From: Alphaproteobacteria bacterium
Lineage (GTDB): Bacteria; Pseudomonadota; Alphaproteobacteria; Caulobacterales; Caulobacteraceae
Direction: 5' to 3'
NCBI GenBank assembly: GCA_018895795.1
Contig: JAHINZ010000167.1
Span: 1 to 5,337, forward strand
DNA length: 5,337 nucleotides
The notes under the pieces are model-generated. The model had not been told where the DNA came from, searched no databases, and saw only the letters and a program-made list of their open reading frames with translations. Below, one piece after another: positions 1 through 5,337 of this stretch. A program made the translations under genes and the position numbers. Position 1 is the stretch's first letter, and each line of letters begins with the position of its first letter.

Positions 1-1340
1 AAGCCGACCGCATGCTGGACATGGGCTTCATCCCGGACATCGAGCGCATCTTCAAGATGACGCCGCCCAAGAAGCAGACCCTGTTCTTCTCGGCGACCAT
101 GCCGCCGGAAATCACCCGCCTGACCAAGCAGTTCCTCAGGGATCCCGTGCGGATCGAGGCGACGCGTCCGGCGACGACCAACGTCAACATCACCCAGCTG
201 ATGGTCAAGGTCCCCTCCTCCGATCCCAAGGCCAAGCGCCTGGCGCTGCGCGCGCTGATCGAAAAGGCCCACATCGAGACCGGCATCGTGTTCTGCAACC
301 GCAAGACCGAGGTCGACGTGGTCGCCAAGTCGCTGCGCTCGCACGGCTTCGACGCCGCCGCGATCCACGGCGATCTGGACCAGAGCCAGCGCATGAAGAC
401 CCTGGCGGCCTTCCGCGACGGGTCCCTGAAGATCCTGGTGGCGTCCGATGTCGCCGCGCGCGGCCTGGACATCCCGGCCGTCAGCCACGTCTTCAACTAT
501 GACGTTCCGCACCACGCCGACGACTATGTCCACCGCATCGGCCGGACAGGCCGCGCGGGTCGCTCGGGCATCACCTACATGCTGGTGACCCCGGGTGACG
601 ACAAGGGCTTCGACAAGGTGGTCAAGCTGATCGGCTCGACCCCGGACGAGGAAAAGCTCGACCTCGACTATTCGCAAGCCGTCACCGTCCAGCGCGACGG
701 CGACCGCAAGCGCGGCGGCCGTGGCGCGCCGCCAAGCCGGGATCGCGGCGGCGAGCGCGAGCAGGGCGAACGCTCGGCCCGTGGCGGTCGCGGCGCGCGC
801 ACGCGCGAGGTCGAAGCGGCTCCGGTCGAGGGCGCAGCCCCCGCTGAAGTCACAACCGAAACCGCCGGCGCCGCCGTCGAAACCCGTGAAGCCCGTCCCG
901 CGCGCGTGCGCGGCGAGCGCAAGCCGCGCGAACGCGCGCCCCGCGCTGATCGTCCCGAACGGACCGAAGCCGTCGAGGCTCCGGACGCGGTCGAGACTGT
1001 CGCCGTGGTCGAAGCCGAAGCGCCGCCGGCCCGTGAACGCGGTCGCGATCGTGGTCGCGGTCGCTCCGAGCGCGCCGTGCGTCCGGATCGCGCCGAGGCG
1101 CCCGTCGCCGCGCGGGCCGAGGTTTCCACCCCGCCTGAACAGGGCCAAGACCGGGCCCGTCCGGATCGTGCTGAACGCCCCGAGCGCGAGACGCGTCCGA
1201 CCTCGCCCGTGCGCGGCGTTCAACCGATTCGCGGCCGGGAAGACGATGATGACCGGCGCGTCGTGGGCTTCGGCTCCGACACCCCGGCCTTCCTGATGCG
1301 GGCCACGCCCGGCCTGACCAAGGCCTCGACCGACGACTGA
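1..1340 (+). CDS. rhlE: DEAD-box ATP-dependent RNA helicase, RhlE type (5' end outside window)
   Basis: ATP-driven remodelling of RNA duplexes; in proteobacteria RhlE-type helicases act in ribosome assembly, cold adaptation and RNA decay. The window opens inside motif II: bases 1-11 read (E)-A-D-R before MLDMGF, so about the first third of the protein (Q motif, Walker A) is missing. Counting from the Met at base 12: motif III SAT is at 27-29, motif IV-like GIVFCNRK at 91-98, motif V region VASDVAARGLD at 143-153, and motif VI HRIGRTGR at 174-181. The helicase core ends near 220. A tail of about 200 residues follows, almost only R, E, A, G, P and D, with RGG/RGR-like and RPDRAE-like units, predicted disordered and RNA-binding. 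It ends in an acidic DDDD stretch and the hydrophobic motif VVGFGSDTPAFLMR (417-430). The symbol rests on core similarity and gene context; other RhlE-like paralogues cannot be excluded. Confidence 0.93.
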   Translation, partial: ADRMLDMGFIPDIERIFKMTPPKKQTLFFSATMPPEITRLTKQFLRDPVRIEATRPATTNVNITQLMVKVPSSDPKAKRLALRALIEKAHIETGIVFCNRKTEVDVVAKSLRSHGFDAAAIHGDLDQSQRMKTLAAFRDGSLKILVASDVAARGLDIPAVSHVFNYDVPHHADDYVHRIGRTGRAGRSGITYMLVTPGDDKGFDKVVKLIGSTPDEEKLDLDYSQAVTVQRDGDRKRGGRGAPPSRDRGGEREQGERSARGGRGARTREVEAAPVEGAAPAEVTTETAGAAVETREARPARVRGERKPRERAPRADRPERTEAVEAPDAVETVAVVEAEAPPARERGRDRGRGRSERAVRPDRAEAPVAARAEVSTPPEQGQDRARPDRAERPERETRPTSPVRGVQPIRGREDDDDRRVVGFGSDTPAFLMRATPGLTKASTDD

Positions 1341-1349
1341 GGACGCGGG

Positions 1350-1425
1350 CGGCGCTCCGGCGTCGCCAGCCCTCCAAAATGAGCGTAGGATAACGGCGTT
1401 CTCGGCTCCGGCCGGAGCGCCGTTA
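1350..1425 (+). terminator. Compound inverted repeat after the helicase gene, possible terminator or attenuator
   Basis: An 8-bp stem pairs taacggcg (1391-1398) with cgccgtta (1418-1425). It encloses a perfect palindrome gctccggccggagc (1405-1418). Independently, cggcgctccggc (1350-1361) is a perfect 12-bp inverted match of 1411-1422, so the right arm can pair with either partner. No T-run follows, so this is not a textbook intrinsic terminator, but it lies 10 to 85 bases after the helicase stop, where transcription should end. Termination is inferred from position and stem strength only. Confidence 0.5.
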
Positions 1426-1501
1426 GACACCTGCCGCGACGACCGGCCCGGTTACGGGTCTGGACAACGCGCCACGGTCTGAGTCTGACGACGCCATGGC
1501 T

Positions 1502-1522
1502 GACCCGAGCTCCTCGGAGGTC
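1502..1522 (+). promoter_or_regulatory. Shine-Dalgarno (1516-1520) inside a potential hairpin
   Basis: GGAGG at 1516-1520 sits 8 bases before the ATG at 1529. It decides the start of the small membrane-protein gene, because the in-frame ATG at 1496 has no comparable site. The same bases can fold: gacc (1502-1505) pairs with ggtc (1519-1522), and cgag (1506-1509) with ctcg (1513-1516), leaving a 3-base loop and a 2-base bulge. This would bury most of the ribosome site. The ribosome site is clear; the regulatory role of the hairpin is inference. Confidence 0.6.
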
Positions 1523-1528
1523 TTCGTC

Positions 1529-1798
1529 ATGCACGTCGCGACCGACTTAGAAAATCCATCGGAAATCTCGCCCGACCTGCTGGCTCACGAACGCACCTAT
1601 CACGCGTTCAACATGCTGGTTCGCTGGTCGATGCTGGTCCTGGCCACGGGCCTGACCATGCTGACCTTGTGGTTCGCCACGCCGGTCGGCTTCTTCGGCG
1701 CGCTGATCGCCGGGATCATCGTCTGGGTGGCGGGCTATTACGGGGTGGTGCGCCATGAGGCGCGACAGCCCTTGGACCCTTGGGCGATGGGGCGCTAA
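1529..1798 (+). CDS. aa3-type cytochrome c oxidase subunit IV-like small membrane protein
   Basis: An 89-residue inner-membrane protein. The N-terminal 28 residues are polar and include PDLLAHERTYHAF (15-27), which resembles the conserved H-E-x-T-(Y/F)-x-x-F segment of the bacterial aa3 oxidase subunit IV family (Pfam COX4_pro_2). Two hydrophobic segments follow, about 29-50 (with RWSMLVLA and LTLWFATP) and 53-74 (GFFGALIAGIIVWVAGYYG), then a short basic and polar C-terminus. Classical subunit IV has a single helix, so this belongs to the longer two-helix variant. The start at 1529 is chosen over the in-frame ATG at 1496 because GGAGG lies 8 bases upstream. No other oxidase gene is nearby, so a role as an accessory or paralogous subunit is inferred. 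Codon 7 is TTA, rare in such a GC-rich genome. The stop codon falls in the loop of a terminator-like hairpin. Confidence 0.75.
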   Translation: MHVATDLENPSEISPDLLAHERTYHAFNMLVRWSMLVLATGLTMLTLWFATPVGFFGALIAGIIVWVAGYYGVVRHEARQPLDPWAMGR

Positions 1799-1812
1799 GG
1801 GCCCCATCGCCC
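1782..1812. terminator. Bidirectional terminator-like hairpin between convergent genes
   Basis: Arms gggcgatggggc (1782-1793) and gccccatcgccc (1801-1812) are a perfect 12-bp inverted repeat around a 7-base loop (1794-1800). The loop contains the TAA stop of the small membrane-protein gene. On the other strand the hairpin begins 7 bases after the dehydrogenase stop codon. Neither side has a clear T-run. The position between two convergent 3' ends and the length of the perfect stem argue for a shared terminator or 3'-end stabilising structure. Confidence 0.7.
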
Positions 1813-1819
1813 GTCATGA

Positions 1820-3277
1820 TCAGCGCTTGATCTGCCCCGCCAGATATTTGCGGATGCCTTCGCCATAGGGCGGACGTAGGCTCAGCATGGGCGCGATGTC
1901 CTTCTTCAACTGCTGGAACACCGCCTTGCGGTGGCTGAATTCCAGAAAGCCGTCATGACCGTGATAGGCGCCCATGCCGGCCGGGCCGACGCCGCCGAAC
2001 GGCAGCTCTTCCTGGGCGACGTGGAAGATCACGTCATTGACGGTGACGCCGCCGCTGGTGGTGCGCTCCAGCACCCGGTCTTTTTCAGCCATGTCGGTCC
2101 CGAACCAGTAGAGGGCCAACGGGCGGTCATGGGCGTTGATATAGTCCACCGCCTCTTCAACCCGCTGATAGGTCTTGACCGGCAGCAGGGGGCCAAAGAT
2201 TTCGTCGCGCATCACCGTCATGTCGTCGGTGGGGTTGAGGATCAGGGTCGGCGCGATCTTGCGATGCGGCTGCTGCGACAGGTCTTCGCCGGCCGGATTG
2301 ATCTCAACGATGGTCGCACCCTTGGCGCGGGCGTCGTCGACATAGCCCGAGATCCGATCGAAGTGCCGCTGGGCGACGACCGCCGTATAGTCGGGATTGT
2401 CCTTCAGGGTCGGGAAATAGCGGCTGACGGCCGCCTTGGCCTCGGCCACGAAGCTGTCGACCTGATCGGCCGGCACAAACACATAGTCCGGCGCCAGGCA
2501 GATCTGGCCGGCGTTGAGCGTCTTGCCGTTCATGATCCGGGCGGCGGCCGTGGCCATGTCGGCCCCGCGCGACACGATGACCGGGCTCTTGCCGCCCAGT
2601 TCCAGGGTGACCGGAACGAGGTTTTCGGCGGCCGCGCGCATCACGTGCCGCGCCACCGAGGTCGCGCCCGTGAACACCAGATGGTCGAAGGCCAGGCCGG
2701 CGAACGCCTGCCCCGCTTCCGGGCCGCCGGTGAACACCGCGATCTCGTCCTCGGCGAAGGCCTTGGCGAACATCGCCTTCATCAGGTCGGACGTCGCCGG
2801 CGTGAACTCGGACGGTTTGATCATCGCCCGGTTGCCCGCGGCCAGGATCCCGGCCAGGGGCGCGAAGGTCAGGTTGACCGGGAAGTTCCAGGGGCTGATC
2901 ACCCCCACCACGCCCTTGGGCTGATACTGGACACTCGCCTTGGCCCCGAACAGGCCCAGGATCGCCGGCGTCGTCTTGCGCTTCTCGGCGCGCATCCACT
3001 TGGCGAGATTGTCGCGGGCGAATTTCAGCGGGCCGATCGACCCGGCGACATCGGTCAGGGCGGTGGCCTCGGGCGAGCGAGACCCAAAATCGGTATTAAT
3101 CGCTTTGGCGATTTCTGTCTGGTGGCCGACCAAAAGATCAATGCAGCGATCGATCCACGCCACCCGCGTGGCGGCGTCGGGAGGACCGGCGCTGAGGTGC
3201 GCGGCCCTCTGGCGTACAAGTATCTGATTCATTTCAGCTTTATGGGCATCGAAATTCAAGAATGTCGGGGCGTTCAT
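1820..3277 (-). CDS. calB: Aldehyde dehydrogenase, coniferyl aldehyde dehydrogenase type
   Basis: A 485-residue cytosolic NAD(P)-dependent aldehyde dehydrogenase; this subfamily is usually annotated as oxidising coniferyl aldehyde to ferulate, though substrate range cannot be read from sequence. Residues counted from the 3277 start: PWNFP with the oxyanion-stabilising Asn at 131; cofactor Lys in IKPSE at 154; FTGATS at 202-207; the general-base Glu in LELGGKSP at 226; the nucleophile Cys in GQICLAP at 260; and EIFGPLLP with the ribose-binding Glu at 359. The C-terminal LPFGGVGPAGMGAYHG region is typical of the class-3-like/CalB branch. No signal peptide or C-terminal membrane anchor is seen. 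The start is set at 3277 because GGGAGG lies 9 bases upstream; the ATG at 3286 would touch that site directly. It is transcribed alone, convergent with the subunit IV-like gene and divergent from the cyclase gene. The specific symbol is tentative. Confidence 0.9.
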   Translation of the reverse strand: MNAPTFLNFDAHKAEMNQILVRQRAAHLSAGPPDAATRVAWIDRCIDLLVGHQTEIAKAINTDFGSRSPEATALTDVAGSIGPLKFARDNLAKWMRAEKRKTTPAILGLFGAKASVQYQPKGVVGVISPWNFPVNLTFAPLAGILAAGNRAMIKPSEFTPATSDLMKAMFAKAFAEDEIAVFTGGPEAGQAFAGLAFDHLVFTGATSVARHVMRAAAENLVPVTLELGGKSPVIVSRGADMATAAARIMNGKTLNAGQICLAPDYVFVPADQVDSFVAEAKAAVSRYFPTLKDNPDYTAVVAQRHFDRISGYVDDARAKGATIVEINPAGEDLSQQPHRKIAPTLILNPTDDMTVMRDEIFGPLLPVKTYQRVEEAVDYINAHDRPLALYWFGTDMAEKDRVLERTTSGGVTVNDVIFHVAQEELPFGGVGPAGMGAYHGHDGFLEFSHRKAVFQQLKKDIAPMLSLRPPYGEGIRKYLAGQIKR

Positions 3278-3286
3278 GGTCACCAT

Positions 3287-3292
3287 CCTCCC
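3287..3292 (-). promoter_or_regulatory. Shine-Dalgarno that selects the dehydrogenase start
   Basis: Read on the minus strand this is GGGAGG. It abuts the upstream ATG (3286-3284) with no spacer, but stands 9 bases from the second in-frame ATG (3277-3275). Normal ribosome spacing therefore favours the second start, shortening the protein by three residues. Confidence 0.7.
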
Positions 3293-3450
3293 AGGCGGCC
3301 CGCTCAGGGGCTCATCTTATCAGCGTTAACAATGCTCGGAGGCGCACCGAAGCGCAAGAGAACCCTGTTCGCTCTTAACGCCTCGTTTGAACTCTAGGGG
3401 CTAGGGTGATGCTCCAAGCGATCGGTGGTTTGCTATGGAGCGCGCCGATT
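3293..3450. promoter_or_regulatory. Divergent intergenic region between the dehydrogenase and cyclase genes
   Basis: Both flanking genes read outward from here, so promoters for both strands are expected, and the DNA is less GC-rich than its surroundings. Visible landmarks are two TTAAC pentamers (3326-3330 and 3375-3379), which match half of a CtrA site, and a tandem ctagggg/ctaggg element at 3394-3406. I could not place a convincing -35/-10 pair for either gene, and no full TTAA-N7-TTAA site is present. Promoter function is inferred from gene orientation alone. Confidence 0.45.
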
Positions 3451-3456
3451 GGGGGA
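3451..3456 (+). promoter_or_regulatory. Shine-Dalgarno of the diguanylate cyclase gene
   Basis: A GGGGGA run ends 7 bases before the ATG at 3464. It supports that start over the in-frame upstream GTG at 3425, which lies before this site, and over the out-of-frame ATG at 3435. Confidence 0.65.
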
Positions 3457-3463
3457 AGATCAG

Positions 3464-4525
3464 ATGTCCGACGTCGAAACTACGCTGCGCGGCCCCGAGG
3501 CCTACAAGATCGCCAAACGCGCACTGGAGCTGATGGAGCGCCACCAGGTGTGGCCCACGGCGCTGAACTTCGAGCTGTGGACCCACTACGTCGCTGATCC
3601 AGAAGGCGCGCTGGCGCGCGAACTCACCCGGCTGATCTCGCTGGGCGAGCCGATGACCGAACTGGTCAGCGAGGAACTCGCCGCGACCTACCTGCCCAAG
3701 GCCCGCCTGAACGAACAGATCCGCGACGCCGGCGACCTGCTGAGCAAGGAACTGGAATCGGTCTCCAAGGCGATCCAGAACGCCCAGAAATCCAATGCCG
3801 CGTTCGGCAAGCAATTGGCCGGTGTGAGCAAGGATCTGGGCGAAGGCGCCGACGTCGCCGCCATCAAGACCGTGGTCACCAGCCTCGCCGAGGCCACGCG
3901 TCGCGTCCACAAGGAAAACCGGTCGCTTGAAACGCGTCTGGCTGAGTCGACCGCCGAGGTCGATCGCCTGCGCGAGCACCTGGAACAGGTGCGCCGCGAC
4001 GCCACGACCGACGGCCTGACCAATCTGGCCAACCGCAAGGCCTTCGACGAGGAACTGGGCCGGGCCTGCTCAGAAGGCGATGAGGCCGGCACCAGCCTGT
4101 GCCTGGCCGTCCTCGACATCGACCATTTCAAGGGCTTCAACGATACCTGGGGCCACCAGACGGGCGATCAGGTCATCCGCTATGTCGCGTCGGTGATCGG
4201 CCGCGTGGCCGCCATGCCGCGCTTCGCCGCCCGCTACGGCGGTGAGGAGTTCGCGATGATCTTCCCGCGCGAATCCGCGGCCATTGTCGCCGGCTGCCTG
4301 GAAGAGATCCGCGTCGAGGTGTCCTCGCGCATGCTCAAGCGCCGCTCGACCAACGAAGACCTGGGCACGATCACCATCTCGTCGGGCTTCGCGGAACGCC
4401 ATCAGGCCGAGAGCGGCCACTCGCTGATGGAACGCGCCGACGCGGCGCTCTACGCGTCCAAGCGCAGCGGCCGTAACAAGGTCAGTTCCGCCGAGGGCAA
4501 GCCGGCTTCGGCCAACGCCGCCTAG
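3464..4525 (+). CDS. dgcB: Cytosolic coiled-coil GGDEF diguanylate cyclase, DgcB-like
   Basis: Condenses two GTP into cyclic di-GMP. The 353-residue protein has no membrane segment or signal peptide. Residues 1-78 form a helical N-terminal region with no motif I can name (PEAYKIAKRALELMERHQVW at 11-30). About 80-178 is heptad-rich and probably a dimerising coiled coil. The GGDEF domain covers about 179-340: DGLTNLANR (183-191), DIDHFKGFND (218-227) with metal ligand D218 and guanine-binding N226 and D235, active-site GGEEF (259-263), and RADAALYASKRSGRNKV near the end (324-340). All catalytic residues are present. The product-inhibition site RxxD, expected at 250-253, reads AMPR. The architecture and neighbourhood match Caulobacter DgcB, known to promote surface attachment; the name rests on recall, not on alignment. 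The gene stands alone, divergent from the dehydrogenase, with a terminator hairpin downstream. Confidence 0.92.
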   Translation: MSDVETTLRGPEAYKIAKRALELMERHQVWPTALNFELWTHYVADPEGALARELTRLISLGEPMTELVSEELAATYLPKARLNEQIRDAGDLLSKELESVSKAIQNAQKSNAAFGKQLAGVSKDLGEGADVAAIKTVVTSLAEATRRVHKENRSLETRLAESTAEVDRLREHLEQVRRDATTDGLTNLANRKAFDEELGRACSEGDEAGTSLCLAVLDIDHFKGFNDTWGHQTGDQVIRYVASVIGRVAAMPRFAARYGGEEFAMIFPRESAAIVAGCLEEIRVEVSSRMLKRRSTNEDLGTITISSGFAERHQAESGHSLMERADAALYASKRSGRNKVSSAEGKPASANAA

Positions 4526-4551
4526 GCTTTCCGACCTCCACGACTCTCAAG

Positions 4552-4577
4552 CGCCGCCGTTTTCACGAACGGCGGCG
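4552..4577 (+). terminator. Intrinsic-terminator-like hairpin after the cyclase gene
   Basis: cgccgccgtt (4552-4561) pairs perfectly with aacggcggcg (4568-4577) around a 6-base loop, 27 bases after the cyclase stop codon. Only a short TT follows, so the U-tract is weak, as is common in GC-rich alphaproteobacteria. Its position after the stop and before the next gene's ribosome site supports separate transcription of the two genes. Confidence 0.72.
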
Positions 4578-4650
4578 TTGTCGTGTGAAAAATCCTCTGG
4601 TGTTCCGCTGGGTGAGCGGGGTCTAGCTAGGGGCAAGAGCGCAAAGCCCT

Positions 4651-4656
4651 GGGAGG
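4651..4656 (+). promoter_or_regulatory. Shine-Dalgarno of the crotonase-family gene
   Basis: GGGAGG ends 5 bases before the ATG at 4662, a strong site that fixes this start. No confident promoter is visible in the preceding 70 bases. Confidence 0.75.
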
Positions 4657-4661
4657 ACGTC

Positions 4662-5337
4662 ATGGACTATCAGAAAATCCGCCTGACCGCCGAGGACGGC
4701 GTCGCGACGATCACCTTGGCCGACCCGACCACGCTGAACGCCGCCAGCCTGGATCTGGCGCGCGAAATCACCCACGCCCTGGCGTCGATCGCCGCCGGCA
4801 AGGTGGTCGCCCGGGCCCTGGTCATCACCGGTGAAGGTCGCGGCTTCTGTTCCGGGGCCAATCTGTCTGGAGGCGGCCCGGCCGCCCGGGAGCTGGATGT
4901 GGACGGCAAGCCCGACGCCGGCTCGGCGCTGGAGACCATCTACAATCCGATGATGACCGCTCTGCGCGACTTCCCCTTCCCGATCGTCACCGCCGTCAAT
5001 GGCGCGGCGGCCGGCGTCGGCTGTTCGCTGGCCCTGATGGGCGACATGATCGTGGCGGGCGAGAGCGGTTATTTCCTGCAGGCTTTCCGGCGCATCGGCC
5101 TGGTGCCCGACGGCGGCTCGACCTATCTGCTGCCGCGCTTGATCGGCAAGGCCCGGGCCATGGAGATGATGCTGCTGGGCGAGCGCGTCTCCGCCGCCAC
5201 GGCGCTGCAATGGGGCCTGATCAATCGCTGCGTGCCCGACGCCGAATTGCATGGGACGGCCGCCAGTCTCGCTCGGGAATTGGCGAACGGACCGGCTTCT
5301 TTGGGCGCCATCCGCAAGCTGGTCTGGGACAGCCTCG
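4662..5337 (+). CDS. Enoyl-CoA hydratase/isomerase family protein, PaaG-like (3' end outside window)
   Basis: Crotonase-fold enzyme acting on acyl-CoA thioesters; 225 residues are visible and the frame is open to the edge, so perhaps 30 to 40 residues are missing from a typical length near 260. Oxyanion-hole segments are GFCSGANL (61-68) and AVNGAAAGVGCSLAL (111-125). Where true hydratases carry two catalytic glutamates, this protein has Ser122 (in GCSL) and Phe142 (in LQAFRRIG). It instead has Asp150 in IGLVPDGGSTYLLPR, the acidic position typical of the isomerase branch that includes PaaG (ring-1,2-epoxyphenylacetyl-CoA isomerase). An isomerase is therefore more likely than a hydratase, but no paa genes are seen here, so the substrate is open. 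A strong ribosome site precedes the ATG, and the terminator-like hairpin at 4552-4577 separates it from the cyclase gene. Confidence 0.88.
   Translation, partial: MDYQKIRLTAEDGVATITLADPTTLNAASLDLAREITHALASIAAGKVVARALVITGEGRGFCSGANLSGGGPAARELDVDGKPDAGSALETIYNPMMTALRDFPFPIVTAVNGAAAGVGCSLALMGDMIVAGESGYFLQAFRRIGLVPDGGSTYLLPRLIGKARAMEMMLLGERVSAATALQWGLINRCVPDAELHGTAASLARELANGPASLGAIRKLVWDSL

Noticed and set aside
668..1377. Several open frames on both strands over the helicase tail (for example 721-1296 + and 850-1377 -)
   Set aside because: They come from stop-poor GC-rich repeats encoding the Arg/Ala-rich tail. None has a ribosome site or a protein-like composition.
1496..1528. Upstream in-frame ATG at 1496 as the start of the subunit IV-like gene
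   Set aside because: It lacks a good ribosome site, whereas GGAGG is 8 bases before the ATG at 1529; the extra 11 residues also do not fit the family's N-terminus.
3326..3389. Possible CtrA binding sites near TTAAC at 3326 and 3375
   Set aside because: Only half-sites are present; the second half after the 7-base gap at 3375 reads TTTG rather than TTAA.
1931..3397. A 488-codon open frame on the + strand covering the dehydrogenase gene
   Set aside because: It is antisense to a gene with all catalytic motifs in place. Its translation is His/Gly/Arg-rich without recognisable domains, and such shadow frames are common in GC-rich DNA.
3332..3397. A 21-codon ORF starting at 3332 between the divergent genes
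   Set aside because: It has no ribosome site at the correct distance and no recognisable peptide character; it is the tail of a longer antisense shadow frame.
3387..3410. TTGAAC at 3387-3392 with GCTAGGGT at 3400-3407 as a housekeeping promoter for the cyclase gene
   Set aside because: The spacer is only 7 bases and the -10 match is partial, so it does not meet the Caulobacter consensus spacing.
4605..4619. Small hairpin ccgct/agcgg before the crotonase gene
   Set aside because: A 5-bp stem is too short to claim as a terminator or regulator in GC-rich DNA.
4623..5252. A 209-codon antisense frame over the crotonase gene
   Set aside because: It shadows a clear crotonase-fold reading frame that has a strong ribosome site; no domain is recognisable in the antisense product.

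Overview
This 5.3 kb window is GC-rich and gene-dense, and looks like a chromosomal segment of an alphaproteobacterium, most likely Caulobacter or a close relative in the Caulobacterales. The reasons are gene content and order: an RhlE-type DEAD-box helicase with a long Arg/Glu/Ala tail, a small aa3-type oxidase subunit IV-like protein, a coniferyl-aldehyde-type dehydrogenase, a coiled-coil diguanylate cyclase that looks like Caulobacter DgcB, and a crotonase-fold enzyme. Codon use is strongly GC-biased throughout. I see no transposase, integrase, tRNA, rRNA, CRISPR array or other sign of recent transfer.

Layout: (1) positions 1-1340, + strand, the 3' part of a DEAD-box RNA helicase gene; the window opens inside the DEAD box. 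(2) 1341-1528, an intergenic stretch with strong, partly mutually exclusive inverted repeats, and a hairpin that overlaps the Shine-Dalgarno of the next gene. (3) 1529-1798, + strand, an 89-residue two-helix membrane protein. (4) 1782-1812, a 12-bp-stem hairpin whose loop holds the stop codon of that gene; it probably serves as a shared terminator with the convergent dehydrogenase gene. (5) 1820-3277, - strand, an NAD(P)-dependent aldehyde dehydrogenase. (6) 3278-3463, a divergent intergenic region. (7) 3464-4525, + strand, a cytosolic GGEEF diguanylate cyclase followed by an intrinsic-terminator-like hairpin. (8) 4662-5337, + strand, an enoyl-CoA hydratase/isomerase-family gene cut by the right edge.

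The genes do not form one pathway. RNA remodelling, respiration, aldehyde oxidation, c-di-GMP signalling and acyl-CoA metabolism sit side by side as separate short transcription units, divided by hairpins or by strand changes. The dehydrogenase and the crotonase could both serve aromatic or fatty-acid catabolism, but that link is only inference.

I found no convincing new multi-gene system. The points most worth a second look are the alternative RNA folds downstream of the helicase, the ribosome-site-sequestering hairpin before the small membrane protein, the missing RxxD inhibitory site in the cyclase, the replaced catalytic glutamates in the crotonase homologue, and the conserved-looking tail motif of the helicase.
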